From Lineolata rhizophorae (Eukaryota > Ascomycota > Dothideomycetes > Lineolatales > Lineolataceae): a DNA stretch of 64,000 bases. The first letter of the stretch is position 1. Every line of letters begins with the position of its first letter. The position numbers and the translations under genes are program-made. Under the pieces are notes generated by a model. The model saw nothing but the letters and a program-made list of their open reading frames with translations. It was not told where the DNA came from and made no database searches. The stretch is taken from the NCBI GenBank assembly GCA_010093515.1, contig MU001675.1, positions 701,371 to 765,370 of the forward strand, given 5' to 3'. Shown here one piece after another: positions 34,816-47,900 of the stretch.

Positions 34816-35647
34816 TGAAGGCGAATGGAAGGTTATTTAAGAATCTACGACGAACTGATGATGGTGTTGGACACGCGCGGGAAGTTACCCCAGGCATTCT
34901 TATTAGTGCATAAGTACAGACGGTTGACAAACCAACTACAAGTTTAAACAAGTGCCAATATTAAGGGCGCTAAAGTGTTGGAGACAAGTTGTATATGAGG
35001 GTGAGATAAACAATATATCCACCACATAACGTGAGACAACGCAAAATACAACTACAATATTACCGACTTTGAGTCGCTCGAGTCGTCCTTAGCTACCACT
35101 ACTTTCACAAAAGCCCGAGAAACCAAAAACTCGAACCTCGACAGCGTTCACTTGGAAAGAGGGACACGTATAAATCACCATCTGCATGGAGAGAACAAAT
35201 ATAGCTTCCTAGACAAAGTACTACGCTAGGTTCAACGAACAATAAATTTTTATTGTACGTGTAAGGCGCTGCAAAGCACCAAGCGTCCACCGAGCAGGCA
35301 GACAGACGCAGCCTCCGGAACCGAAAAGCGAACGTGAGAAGAATCTCTCCCCATACACCCCAAGGTCAGATGTAGGTATAAATACTGTTACAAGCGGTTC
35401 CAAAAAAAAAGAGCACCCGGCGCGCATGAGGCGCAACAAGAATCAGAAAAACCCAAGGCCGTGGCTCGTACAAGGCAGCCGAAATCGCACAGAAAACATT
35501 CGAAACATCATGTTGCCAGCGTCCGCCTCCAACCCACAGAATCTCCCCTTTAAAGGTACCTGCACTACGCTATAAACCCGGACAAGCCCCCACAAACCAA
35601 CACCGATCCTCGAAATCCGTTGTTCCCCCCAAAAGCACCCACGTCGC

Positions 35648-38636
35648 TCACTGCACAATCGACTTAGGATACCGCCCCGGAACCTCCAAGTCGCTCACAC
35701 TAACGTCTGTGTTCTGCCTCGACACCGTCTTCGGCAGCACGTCTCCGTCCTTCCCACCCAGACTCGGCACCGACATCGGCGTATCCGAGCCCAGCGACGT
35801 CGGTCCCGAGGTCACGCTCGTGCTCCCAACTGCTGGCTCGTTTTGTACGGCGCTTGGACTTAACGCGGCAGCAGTGGTCGAAGTAGGTGCACTCTCACTA
35901 GTCGACGCCTCTGGCACCGGCACTGGCATAGGCGCTGCCTCGGGCTGCTGTTGGTGCGGTTGCTCAACTATAGCTTGAGGTGCAGCTGCGGGCTGCTCGG
36001 CTGTCGGCTGAGGTTCTTTGCTCTTGGACGCTGCAGCTGTAGTGGCACCAGCGGCGCCGCCGGCCGCGCCGGCAGCCACCGGCGCCATCCAATCGCCGTA
36101 CAAGCTATTGTGCCTGACCAGGTCAGGCTCGGCTGGTTTAGAGTTCTCAGAAAGATATACCTGCGGCTGCTGTTGTGGCAAAGGCTCTTCGGGGTACGGT
36201 GCTGCGCGAGATGACTCGGAGGGAAGAGCGTCGGGGGGAGCCGGTGCGCCGTAGTGGGATTGGCCAGGGTAAGCGTGAGGCGGAGGGACTGGATGTTGTT
36301 GGCTGTAAGGATCGTAGGGTTCGTGAGTGGGCTGCTGATAACCAGCGTAGTCATAGGGAGTATTGTTCGCGGCTGGTGGCGGCGGATATTGGGAAGTGGG
36401 TGGATGCTGGGGATCGTGCTGGCCATAGCTGCCATCATAGGGTCCGACAGCCGCGGTCGGGTTATTGGGCACGTTGTTCTGATCGTAGTGTTGGGCTTGG
36501 TTTTGCTGTGGGCCGCCGGCAATGGTGCTTAAATCCCTGTCGACATTCTCGACCTCGGCGGCGGAGCTCCCACTAGAAGGCGAGAGTGGAGCTTGTAAGT
36601 GACGATTGACCTGGAGATCAGATGGAAAGCGCCCACCTGGAGACGGTCGTTGTTCGTGGTAGGGCTGCGGCTGCACTTGGCCCCCGGCGGCACCTTGGCT
36701 CAACGACGCGTTGCCTGAATATGGTACTTCGTCCGCTTCGTCGTTCTCGAGGCCAACTTCATCACTTGCGGTGGACAATTGGCTTCCTCGGCTTGCACTC
36801 CGTACGTGTCTCCGTACGTAGGCGTTGCGCTCCTCACCCGTCTTCTCCGTCAAGGACTTGATGTCCTCGTACCAAGCTAACATAGTATCGTACGACTCAG
36901 CGCGAAATACCCAAGAATGGCCGCGGTGCATCGAACCCGTTTGACGACCCTTGAGTATAAATTTATGAGAAGAGGAGCCGGGCTGAGAATGCGAACCGAG
37001 TTTCTGCTCCGGCAAATAGAGGGACATGACGGGTGGCTGCGAATAGATGCGGTCTGCGGACTTGAATTCGTGCAAGTGCGTTGGTGACAGCACATACCTG
37101 TGGATGGGACAGTTAGACAATGCAAAATTGAGTAGAAACCAGTACGTACCAGCCCGGTGTGTAGCTCTTGAGATACTTGCTCTTGCGCTCTAGCATCCCG
37201 GCTCGGACTTCGGCAGCAGCCGGGTGATGCTTCCCAGGGTATTCAATATCCTCAACTCTCCTCAAAGGCGCGGAAGGGTTGACGAAATGTGGGTCGTGTT
37301 CGACAAATTCCGACCACTCGTAATCCTTCGACATAGCAATCGGTCCATTTCGGAGCCGATCCACAGTCTGTAAAGTCTCGTCTGCTTCCCTCTTGAGGAT
37401 TGTCGCAAGCGCATTGTACGCCTTTTGAATCTCACCTACAACAATCGACTCTAGCTCGCGGCCAGAACCCTCGAGGTTGAGATAGGCCTGGTCAATTTCG
37501 TCAGCATCGGGAACCTTATCCTGGAATTCAAGAGTGAGACATGCCCTGTGGAGGTAGTTCTCCTCATCGATCTGCCTTTCAATCTGACGATCGACACCCA
37601 AGCGAACAACAAACGGATCGCCTTTGCCAACAACAGAAGTTGGATCTGTATCAATCGCTTGAAGAGCATCCTCGAGAGCCGCCACAGATTTGCGCGAGCT
37701 TTCCTTCTCCTTATCCACAGAGTTCTTGAAGTCTCCCGACAGCGACTTGATCTCCTTGATCTTTTGTCCAAGATCTGAGCGCAGGCCGCTCAGCTGCGCG
37801 ATGACCTCGCTTTCGATGTCCCTGGCTTTATTTGACTCGACCACAACCTGCTTATGATAATCGCGCAAGATTCGGTTTGCATCATTAAGGCCGCCTTCGA
37901 CAAGGAAGAGGGGAGGCGCGTTCGTGTTGTTGATGACGTTGGAAACTTTGAGTAGCGACTTGGCGCGATGCTCGTACGATGCTTGGACCTCGCGAAAATA
38001 GGCAATCAAATCTTTCAGCAGCTTGCGCCAGGCTAGTTTTGGGTGCAAAGTTAGTGAATAGGTTCTGAAAAGCCGCTTAGGTATAATGGGTAAGCCTTTT
38101 CTTCTGTACGCACCTTGAAACCTGCTCACCAGAATGTCGGTTGGTGAACCTGACGTGGGAACGGGCGTGTAGAAAACACTGTTGTAGTCCTCTGAGACGC
38201 CATCGCTCAAAGAAACGCCTTTGATGCTCCCGGCGCGCAAGCTCTTCCTGCTGCCACTCCTCTTTAGGCTCGACTTCCTGCTCACTGATGCCTTCTTGGT
38301 GAGCGTGTTGCTGCGTTTGGGCGTGGCGCCGCCGAGGCTTGTCGCGCTGGCACGCGATGCGGAGCGCTGCAAGCCGGCGGCGTCGCCGTCGGCGACGAGG
38401 GACGAGCCTCGCTGGCTAGCGTCGAAGTCCTCTTCAAACCGGCCGTGGTGCGCCATTGCGTTCGGCTGCTGCAACGACTGCGATAATGGCGAAGAATCGA
38501 TCGGGTTGCCAGGTGTGTCCGCGAAGTCGGTCCCGCTGGGCTGTCCGTCGGGAGCGGAAGACATGCCGTATCCGCGATTGACCTGCGCGGGGTTTGGAGG
38601 TGGAACGGAACCGTATATGTGCTGATTCATGGACAT
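35648..38636 (-). CDS. Slm1/Slm2-type PIP2-binding, TORC2 adaptor protein
   Basis: Three exons, 38636-38114, 38032-37150 and 37097-35648, give 951 aa. Slm proteins bind plasma-membrane PI(4,5)P2 and link TORC2 and calcineurin signalling to actin and eisosomes. What shows it: a basic Ser-rich N-terminus; an F-BAR-like region from TDILVSRFQAWRKLLKDLIAYF to the stretch before MSKDYEWSEFV; and a PH domain with AGMLERKSKYLKSYTPGWYVL, SHKFILKGRQTG and WVFRAESYDTMLAWYEDI. The C-terminus is long, disordered and Gln/Pro/Tyr/Ala-rich. The 81-nt first intron is open in frame, so unspliced reading adds 27 unusual residues between FQ and AWRKLL; splicing restores the conserved FQAWRKLL. The second intron (52 nt) rebuilds the Trp of PGWYVL. 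Confidence 0.92.
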
Positions 38637-41327
38637 GGTGAAGGTGTCGTGTCGCAGACCGGGGCGGAACTAGCTTGGTTTGCTATGTGCTAAAGTGACC
38701 GGGGGTCGGGGTGTGATCTCAGCCGTGTCCGGCCGCAATGTGAACACACGGCCGGGTTAAGGAACGCTGATCGGCCGAGAAGCCAAACGGCGGCTGCAGG
38801 GACAGTGGAGCCGTAAAAGAGGAGTTGAGGAAAATGGCGGGCAAGAAATGAGCTATGTAGGGTTATCGCAGGACTTTTGAGAGTTGATGACGTTGCCCCC
38901 GAGTGGCTTGCACGAGGCGCGGCCTTGCAGAGCTCGGGGTGGCGCAGCTGAGGACCCTTTTGTCGGTTCTCCGCACAACAAAGCTGGCCCTGGAGCCTAG
39001 CCGGTCGACTATGGGGCGGGCGCAGCCGTGGCGTTCGCGGGGCAAAGGGTCAGGCGGTGCTGCTAAGGAATGAAGGAGTGGACGCTCGAGTCTGGCGAGG
39101 AGCAGAGCTGGAGGCGGCGAAGAGGCGGAAGCACGGGGGAAATGAGGTGTTGACATGGCCTGAGTTTGCGGTCGCGCTCAATTGGCAGGCGCCATGACAT
39201 CAGCGCCCGGCGCCAGGCGGCAAGCCCAGCTCGCACGGCAACCGCGCCCCGGCTCGGCGAGGCAGCTGCCTCTTTGCCGGGCCGGCATCCTCCCGGTCTT
39301 CACAACGCCTCTGCGAGCTTCACATGCGTTGCCCGGGGCGTGCAGCTTCTCGCCCTCCACGTGCCGCCCATCCGCTAGTCCCGGCCGATCTCATGCCGAC
39401 TTCCATGCTGATTCGATGACGCCAAACCTATCGTGCCACCTCAGGCCTCACGCGGAACTGGATTGGGCAGGATTGGCCATTTTGCACCCGAGAACGGCGA
39501 CGCCTAGGCTTCACTCTCAAGCCTGCTTCTCGGTTTCTGAAACCTAGAGATCGCGCTGTCTACCTGCGAGCGTGGGGACCGGCGCAGGACCCTCAGGATT
39601 CGTCTCCTGCAGCACGCATCTATTGCGGGACTGCTCCATTAGCACCCGTAACTAATCAAAAAAAAAAAAAAAGAGGCCTTTACGCCGCCGATAAATATCG
39701 TTTGCACTCCTGAAAATGAAGATTGATAGTGCCTGGGAGCTTTGGAGAAAGTGCGAATTTGCTGCCGTCTAATGTCGATTCTTAGGCTTTCTCTAACCTC
39801 CACGCCGATAGCGTTGGTTACGCTTACACCTGAGTGGTCTTCTATGCGGACAAAGAGACCCGTAGCATTCTGCTGGTTCCCAGATTATCCCGAGAAGCCA
39901 GATGCAAGTCGTTCCGTATTACTACGACATTAGTTCATAGTCAACCCGGTCTCACCTGGACACCAGATTTCTTGTTTCTTCTATGTGGCCGCAGGTTTCT
40001 GGGTACTCAATGTGCACTTCATTACTGTAAGTATCACCCCTCGTCTGGAAGTGTTCAACACAGCCTGTGTAGCACGTACTTCCCGTTCTGCCACATTTGA
40101 AATGGAATCAGAGGCCTTCTGCTCCAGCTCGAGGCTGATACCCACTTACTCAGTATGTCTCGTAGGCTCAAGATGCTCTTGCCTATTGGTAGACTATTGA
40201 AGAGGTGTTTTACTAAATTAGATGCCCGACTTTAGTTTAGAAGGGACTCTGCCGATATGCATATCTGCCAAAAGCAATTTTCCCCCAGATTTCCGTGCAT
40301 TTCATTCAGTGCGTGAGCGATATATGTATGTGTGCTGGCATTAGTGAAGGAAACAAGGATGGGTCCCGCGGTATGCAGTTGCCAAGGTACCAAAGCCCAG
40401 GCTGTCTAATTGAAGTTGATATATAAAAACTTCCAGGTCCTCGGCAGGAGTCGATTCCGGGCTCCTTCACTACTTTTTAGAGTCGCAAATACAGCGACTT
40501 TGCTTTGGCCTACGATTGCTATATTTGAAGCTGCTCTCTAGCGTTTTATATCTTGCCTGCTAAGACTGTTAACTTTCACTAAGTAGCTCCATGTTTATTC
40601 GTACAATCGCAGTTTCTCGAACCGATCGCTCGTCTTGTCTCGCGTTGAGTATTAAATCCAAGTCTCGTGGCCCTCCACGCCCCGCTAACCGCACGGCCCT
40701 ATCCGCCGAGTCCCCCCCAAACCAACCAAAGAATCTGGGGAATTTACATTGCACCAATTGACCGGCTCACGGCCCGAAAGGACCTGCAGCATGTTTATTG
40801 CCTCCGCGGGGCAGATCCCAACCCGCGGCAAGTTCCAGCCGTCTCGAAGCCCAGCATTCTCTAGCAAAATGTTCGACCCCAAAGGAGCACGCTCCGTCTG
40901 CTGAACAGCAAAATTGTCCGACTTGGCACAACTTCCTTGCTAGGCAGGAGGTTTTTCTCCCCAGGCTGAGGACGCCCTGTCTGAGCATTCGTTACAGGAA
41001 ACACGTAGTGGTCGTTTTTCTTGTGTTCTTCCCATTGGGCTAACGCGCAATATCACCCTTTTAATGCGGCGCCCACCAAAGATGCGACGGCAGGCTAGAA
41101 GCCGGGAGCTTGGAAGCATATTCGATTTATATTGTTCTTCTGTGTGGGGATGTCCCAAGCATCACGCGTCAAGCCTAGCGACTTAGAAAACAAGTAAAAT
41201 AGTGGCAGTATATGAGGAGCGCAAAACCCAGCACATGAAAGGCTGGATCTAGAGTGTACAGCACAAACGCGACAGCAAGCCGCAGAAATCATACCTCGCC
41301 CTTCTATCCAGGACGCCCTTAACCACC
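38637..41327. other. Intergenic region of about 2.7 kb
   Basis: The SLM1 promoter side (38637-39550) is GC-rich with motif-free frames on both strands. An A-run lies at 39658-39673. About 39700-41300 shows only short frames. No gene is supported. The segment just before 41328 is the promoter of the AA9 gene. Confidence 0.5.
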
Positions 41328-42299
41328 ATGAAGACCTCCGCATCCATCGTGTTCGCCATGGCGGCCGCCACGTCCAAGGCGCACTCCATATTCCAAGCTA
41401 TTTCGGTCGATGGCGAGAACCAGGGCGAGCTGGTGGGTGTCCGGGCCCCATCGAGCAACTTCCCCATCATGGACGTCACCTCCAAGGACCTTGAGTGCAA
41501 CACTGGCTTGATTCAGCCCGTGTCCACCGACGTTGTCGAGATACCCGCCGGCGCGGATGTTGGCGCTCTCTGGGGTCACGTTATCGGCGGCGCCCAGGTC
41601 CCGAATGACCCGGATAACCCAATTGCGAAGTCGCACCATGGACCGACAATGGTGTACATGTGAGTATTCTGATAAGTTTGACGTCCGTCGCAAGATGAGA
41701 GTTCAGAGTCACGAATGTTATTGACGCCTGGCGACGTGCAGGGCGGCTGTTGACGATGCCGGGTCGGCGGAGACCAGCGGGCTGGACTGGTTCAAGATCT
41801 TCGAAGATGGCATGGATGAAGAAGGGGTCTGGGGCGTTGACCGTATGGTTGCGGATGACGGCTGGGTCATGTTCACCATGCCGGAGTGCTTGGCCGCTGG
41901 TGATTACATCATGCGTGTCGAGATTATTGGTACGCATTCGTGACCGAGCTGGTCATCTCAAAGACATTGTGCTGACGGCGTCATTCTCTTCTACCAGCTC
42001 TGCATTCTGCGTATGATGTCGGCCAAGCTCAGTTCTATAACTCGTGCGCCAACGTCCGCGTCACTGGCGACGGCACAAATACGGGTGGCGAGACTGTAAA
42101 GATTCCCGGCGTTTACTCCGCAGAAGACCCGTAAGTCCCAGTCGATGTATCCTGGAATTTCTTCTGATGACATCGTTTTGTTGACTTTGTGTGACTTTTG
42201 TGCAGGGGCATCCACGTCACCATCTATGATGAGGACGGCAACACGGATATGGATGGCCAAGAGTATCAGATCCCGGGCCCGGAGCCGATGAGCTGTTAG
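41328..42299 (+). CDS. AA9 lytic polysaccharide monooxygenase
   Basis: Four exons, 41328-41659, 41742-41929, 41998-42130 and 42206-42299, give 248 aa. AA9 enzymes are secreted copper oxygenases that cleave cellulose or related glucans oxidatively. What shows it: a signal peptide of 18 residues ends SKA and leaves His19 (HSIFQ) as the mature N-terminus, the first copper ligand. The second histidine lies in [10 protein letters not shown] (His103), and the axial Tyr in [10 protein letters not shown] conserved [10 protein letters not shown]-like block and [23 protein letters not shown] are present. The protein ends at PMSC, without a CBM1 or GPI tail. All three introns rebuild codons correctly (Met, Ala, Pro). 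Substrate cannot be told from sequence alone. It sits among housekeeping genes, not in a visible CAZyme cluster. Confidence 0.94.
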
Positions 42300-42822
42300 A
42301 CAAATGTCGAGAGTATTTGGATGGCGGTATCCTCAGGGGTAGTGGGTGGTTCGGTTTCGTGGTATTTGTCGGAAACGAAAGCGTGGAGTCGAGAATTCTA
42401 ACCAGCAGAGGCAGGAATACCTTTGGGACCAGCAGCTTCGGAAGTGCTGCCATGCGTACCCATTTCCCATACATAATACTCAAAATAGACGTCCAAAATC
42501 CTGTACACAACTTGGACGCCGTCCTAACTTTCGTGTCCGCCTTGTCGTCTAGATCATGTAGCGTCATGGCGGTGGTGCTATTAGACATTGTCGTATAGTG
42601 GCATTCGAACATTCGACCTAGGTCGGGAATGGACGCAGTGAAATGACACTACACCAATATATAAAAGCTGTGCTCTCTTCCTCTGCATAAATCCGGGCGT
42701 CTAATGTATCGGTGAGACTAGAACTAGTCCGGCGGCTGGCACGTCCTTCGGCGATGAACATGCTGGCATGAGGCAAGCGTCGCTCTCAAGCTCCAAATTG
42801 TCGATCCCGCATGCGCGACCGT
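42300..42822. other. Convergent intergenic, AA9/VPS51
   Basis: About 520 nt of 3' flanking DNA for both neighbours. Open frames here lack motifs. Confidence 0.5.
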
Positions 42823-43712
42823 CTACTCAGTCTCTTCCTTCCTCAGAGCCTCTTCACAGGCATTCCGGATCTCTTCAACGCCGGAAACACCTTTCCATTT
42901 ATCCAGTATCTTGCGTGTCTCTTCCCAATCTGCTTCAGCCGCGTCGGTCTCACCTTCGGTAACTAGATCTCGGAGGCGCCTTGGGCAATCCAGCACCCAC
43001 CGTACCGTAGCCCGCTGGTTCTGCTCCTCTTTATCCGAAGGTGTTTCTACATCCTCTTTCGGATGACTAGTTCTGTCTGTGAGAGACGTTGATAAAGTAG
43101 CGGCGGTTTCGGCGATGTGGGAGATTGCGGGTGCAAGAGTGGATGTAGTTGGAGTCAGAGGATCCATATTTGAACGCATCTGCATATAACGAAATCAGAC
43201 ATTATTTGATTTAGCCTCAGATGAAGGAGAGGTTGCCTACCTTACGGATGGTATCGGTAGCAGCTATCAGCTTTGAGTAATTGTCGTAGACTAGAGCTTT
43301 CCGCTCGCCGTCGAAGCCGCGGATTTCTGCAGCCACAACAATGAGCTCTTCTAATTTTATGCAAGCTGCTGTCGTTACATGATACCATACCGCTCACTAG
43401 TGCGCCTTCAGTTTTCAAGACACCTTCGAGACTCTCCTTCGCCAGTACGTTCTTGACGTAAGCAGGCGCATCGAAGCCCGGCTTGTCCAGCTCGCTGAGC
43501 TCGCTCTCTTCCTTTGCCGCATCTTCCAGCTGTGCTCCACTGCTAACATCTAAAGGGGCTGCGCTTCTGAGGCCGTAGTAGTCACGTAGAGCGGCGCGAT
43601 TTCGGCGAGGATTAGCAGCTTGACGCTGCGCCGGTTGAAACTCCTGAGAGGTTCGGGATGAGGAAGGGCTTCGTATGGATATGGAAGGCCGCGGAGAAGC
43701 TATAGTAGACAT
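42823..43712 (-). CDS. VPS51: Vps51, subunit of the GARP tethering complex
   Basis: Three exons, 43712-43391, 43326-43241 and 43179-42823, give 254 aa. Vps51 links GARP to the SNARE Tlg1 in retrograde endosome-to-Golgi transport. What shows it: after a Ser/Pro/Arg-rich start, RNRAALRDYYGL; then LDKPGFDAPAYVKNVL, LEGVLKTEGALVSEIRGFDGERKALVYDNYSKLIAATDTIRKMRSNMDPL-type sequence typical of the Vps51 core. The Glu of VSEIRG is rebuilt across the first intron. The protein is short, as fungal Vps51 usually is, and ends in a charged helix. Divergent from RMI1 over 289 nt, so a shared promoter is likely. Confidence 0.9.
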
Positions 43713-44001
43713 TTCCGCAATGTTCCAAAGGGTTCTTTACTGGTCTAAGACAAGTTGGAGGTGTTAAGTTGTTGATCGTTGAATTAGCCAAAGACTGCTG
43801 CTCTTCTGGTCCTTCCTCGACAGAGTACTAGCGAAGAGAACTGTGGTAACCGAACGAGGTAGTGTTGCCGATAGGGCTAGCTAGGGGTTTCTTGGCATAC
43901 ACAGCATTGCATCTCCAAACCTTCGCGTTTCAGTTCCACTCTTGATTTAGTTTCTCGCGCTAGATTAAACCGGGCTTAATTGTCGATACAAGGTGCAAGA
44001 A

Positions 44002-44691
44002 ATGGCGTTCAACAGCCTCAAGCTCGAAATATCAACGCACCTAGCGTCGAAAGGACTAAAGCCAACACAGGCCTGGCTAGACTCTATCTTGCCTACACTG
44101 CGACCCAATACGCCGCTTCCAGCTCTCAAGCAAACCGCTCTCTACCGCCTTCTGGCATCCGACTTTACCTTGACCCTGCAGTCCTCGCGCAGCATTCTAC
44201 CGTCCGATATCCTCGACGCTCGCATAAAAGAGCGCCGCATCATTGGTTCGGTCCCCGTTCAAGTCATAGACATTGAGGACATCGGTCGTAGTCGCTGGAG
44301 CCAGGTCGAAGCCCTTGAAGCTGCCGAGAGGGGAGAGACCACAAAAGGACGAGAGATCATTCGCGTTGTGCCGTCTGAGGACTCTACAGATGCAGACACA
44401 ACGAATAGCAGCAGTGCGGGGCCCCATAAGCTGTTACTGCAGGACGCGAAGGGAACAGAAGTGTATGGCCTAGAGATTGAGAACATCGACAAGGTGGACG
44501 TGAACATGAACATCGGGACCAAGTTGCTGCTCAAGAATGTTGTAGTCGCGCGGGGTGTTCTGCTGCTGACACCGGAGAGGGTGGACATCCTCGGAGGCAA
44601 GATTGATCTACTTCACAAGACATGGAAAGAGAATAGAAAAGAAGGTCTAAAGACTGCCGCCGGGTCTCACCATAGTGTGAATATGCCATAA
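44002..44691 (+). CDS. RMI1: RMI1, RecQ helicase-topoisomerase III partner
   Basis: A single exon gives 229 aa. Rmi1 forms the Sgs1(BLM)-Top3-Rmi1 dissolvasome that dissolves double Holliday junctions. What shows it: an N-terminal helical part (LASKGLKPTQAWLDSILPTLR) is followed by the OB-fold region. Signatures are GSVPVQVIDIEDIGRS and then VYGLEIENIDKVDVNMNIGTKLLL, and the finish is RGVLLLTPERVDILGGKID. An acidic, Ser/Thr-rich loop lies in between. The ATG at 44002 was chosen; frames reaching further upstream begin with GTG. Fungal Rmi1 proteins are about this length. Its 3' end faces SKI3, convergent, 272 nt away. Confidence 0.9.
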   Translation: MAFNSLKLEISTHLASKGLKPTQAWLDSILPTLRPNTPLPALKQTALYRLLASDFTLTLQSSRSILPSDILDARIKERRIIGSVPVQVIDIEDIGRSRWSQVEALEAAERGETTKGREIIRVVPSEDSTDADTTNSSSAGPHKLLLQDAKGTEVYGLEIENIDKVDVNMNIGTKLLLKNVVVARGVLLLTPERVDILGGKIDLLHKTWKENRKEGLKTAAGSHHSVNMP

Positions 44692-44963
44692 ACAGACCTA
44701 GCTCCTAGCGGCAAGGAACCTACTAAACTAAAGTGAGGTTTCAGGCGACATCACAAAATGTGATTTTCGGAATATGGCCGGTCTCAGTACTGCTCATCTC
44801 CGTGAGTGTAGCTTAATTCGTTGTTCTACATGATCCAGACGTGACTAGCCGCTAATACAAGTTTAGGTCTATATGAACCCTTGACAAAACCGACTGCCCT
44901 AGTGCGAACCCCGAACGGAGTGTGTGGGCCTTCGCGTCCTACTCTATCATGCTTCTGACCAAG

Positions 44964-47900
44964 CTACTCCAGTCTCTCCGCCACACTTTCCCAGCCGTCC
45001 TTAAGCCAAGGAGCTAAGACCACCGCCCTCAGCGCATCAGCCACGCAATCAGTGCCCGCAAGCGCCTTCGCCAGTTTTGCTGCGCTCAGCGGACCATGCG
45101 GCGGAACGCTTTTCTCAGCTGTGCGCAATGCCATCTGCGCCGCAAACGGCTCCTCAGATTCAGCCGCAAGTTGCGCCCACCCGTGCGGCTTTCCAGGCGC
45201 GAGGACAATCGAAGTAGCAACTTCATTGTGTACATTAGCCTTGACGATGGCCGGGTCATCGGATGACAGGGCCGCCATCGCGTCAAGCACCACTTCTACA
45301 CGGCGCAACTCCCGAGTATCAAGACCAGGTTGGGTACGCGCAGAATGGAGGTCTTCACGGACGGCTTCCATGGTCTCACTGTCAGCATCGAGGGCCGACA
45401 TGGCGCCTAGCAGGATCATCGCGCCCACATGTGTCGAGTGTTGCTCGATGGCGCCGAAGAGCTGCTCGCGTGCAACGCCCTTCTCGGTTTCTTTCCCCGT
45501 TGCCCAAAGGACCTCCGCGAGCATACATATGACATCCGGGGCACTACCGCTCTCTTCGAGCGCTGAGCGGAAGTCACTGATTGCTTGCGACATATCGCCA
45601 AGGTAGTAATGAGAGAGACCAGCAGTAAGGCGGGCAGACAGGCGGACTTTGCTAACGGTATCACGGTCCGAAGGGCGTGAGAACCCATCGGTTCCATCGT
45701 CTGTGCTCATTAAATCGAGAGCGGTCTCCGTATCTTCGGCTGCGGCTGCATAGTCGCGCACAGCCAGGCGGTTGCGTGCCAAGTCTGACTTTGCTTGAGC
45801 AAAACGAATCAGATCGCGCGACAACTCTAAGTCTTCATACTCAGCTTCTACTGCCGTGCAAACTATTTCTAAGGCTTCGATAGCGTGGTCGTGATTTCCA
45901 ACACGTTCGAAGAAGAGAGCGGCAAGATGCCGTGCAGGAATATTTGCAGGTGTTTGATAGTAGAGCCGTTGGAGCGCGAAAAGCGGCTGTATAACATTGG
46001 TGATATTGTCTTTCAGGGACGAGGCAGGTGGCGAAGAAATGAGGTGGTCGAAGGCTGAAAAGCCAAACTGCCGCTTAACAACGAGAGAAGATGCATCACT
46101 GATCTCAAACGCGTGGGTGAAGTGGGACAATGCTTCTTTTGATTCTCCCCAAAGAAGGTTCACGAGTCCCTGGCCAAGCCAAGCATGGGCGTAATCGGGG
46201 TCAGACGATTGACCACGAGCAAACGCCGTGTGCGCGAGTTCAAGATCATTTTGTTGCAAGTACAGCGTTCCCAAATTCGTCCACGTACGAGCACTTCGCT
46301 CGTTGAGATGGAGGCTGCGAATGAAGGAGTGTTGTGCTACCCTGGGATTTAATAACGTTGTGGTTACTCCAAGGGCATCCCAAAATTCCGAATTTCCCGC
46401 TTCCAGCTCGATAGCGCGCTTAAAGCACCGCATAGATGCCGTAAGAAATTTGCGCCTAGGCTTTACGCTTCTAGATTCTTCAATCGGCTGTTCAATCGCG
46501 GTGTAGGCACGGTATTCGGTCCAGCCTAGGTTGAACCAAGCAACCGCTTGCGCGTGGATCTCATTCGTACTAGCAAATATCGCCCGCTTTTGGGCGAGCA
46601 ATGCTGCATGAAGGCAGCGTGAGACACCCAGATGCATTGCATCCATTGTACCCTCATCGTCCGCAGGGACAAGGTGAGCCAGTGCTCTCTCGCCGATTCC
46701 GTCAATCTCAGAGAGGATGTTTAGTTCTTTTGTTTCAATCCCGGATCCCAAGAGGGTCTTCACTTCCTGAAGCGGCAAGATGTCGATTTTTCGTTGAACC
46801 CATGAGAGAATGGAGCATGCATCTCCAAGTGCTTTCCACAAATTGAAGGCTTCCGGTCGAAATTTAGAGATATCAGTGGCCACGGCGATCGCAACGTTCA
46901 CGCTGTCGACAGCGCGGCCGTAAAACCCAGTCTCCACATTGCGCCACGCCTCTTCGACAAGTGTCTGAAGCAGAGCAATAGAAACCCCAAACTCTTCGTT
47001 CCGTTCAAGCAAAACTTTTCGATAGCCTCGAATAGCCTCTTGATATTCTCCCATTTCGCGGTTAACGTTTGCCAGCATATACTCGGTGAACCACCTCTCT
47101 GGCTTTCCAGACATTGGGCTGGTGGGGCGCTTGTCTTGCTCCTTGCGACTCAGTATTTCTTGCGCTAGTTTGAGTGACCGGGCAGCGGAGTTGTATCTGC
47201 CAGAATTGTGGTAACTCTCGCCAAGGCCGACGTAAGAATGGTAATCATCGGGGTCAATACGAAGAGCAGAGAGGAACGAGATAACACTCTTGTTATATTC
47301 TTGCTTGTTCATCTGCACCACCCCAAGTGCAGAATATGGCCAACTTATGCCTTTCTCCTTGGAACCAGGCGGAGGCCGAACGTGCCCATAGTCGACCACG
47401 CGCTGGGCAAGAAGCTCTACAATATCCCACTCGCCTCTGTCTGCGAAATGCCGTGCCAAGCGCTCTGCGGCCACAACCTCGGCAGGCGACAGCTCAAAGG
47501 CTTTTTGAAAGCATTGACGTGACCTTTTCCGGTCTCGGGCATAGTCTTCGTAGAATATCCCCAAGCTCGTATACGCTGGCGCAAAGTTGGCGTTGGTTTT
47601 GATAGCAGCCAAGAAACTTGCATACGGCCCATGGCGATCCTTCCGGTTTGCTCGAGAAGGGTCCAGTTTCCACATCGTCTGGCCAATTCGGTAATGCGTC
47701 TGTGAACGGAGGTCCCTAGTAGTTGAATCTGCTGGGTCCATGCGGGCGAGCGCATCTTGGAGCTCATCGAGGGCTTCGGCATACTGCCCATTCAACGACT
47801 TGCACCACGCTGCTTCTGCAGCCACCCGTGAGTTTTCAGGATCTCGTGCTAGCGCCCGGGTCAAAAAGTCGAGCGCTTTTGGAAATTCCTGTTCTTGTTC

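Larger units (their letters stand above)
33370..35647. other. Gene-poor region with minus-strand coding-like fragments
   Basis: AT-rich DNA between the secreted-protein gene and SLM1. Coding-like pieces on the minus strand at 33672-34815 are listed separately. The rest (33370-33670, 34820-35640) shows only short frames. The part next to 35648 is the 3' flank of SLM1. Confidence 0.45.

Noticed and set aside
38863-39156. 97-aa ATG-started minus-strand frame upstream of SLM1
   Set aside because: Pro/Arg/Ser-rich with no motif in GC-rich promoter DNA; at most a leader feature of SLM1.
44204-44600. Minus-strand frames opposite RMI1
   Set aside because: Shadows of the RMI1 coding strand.
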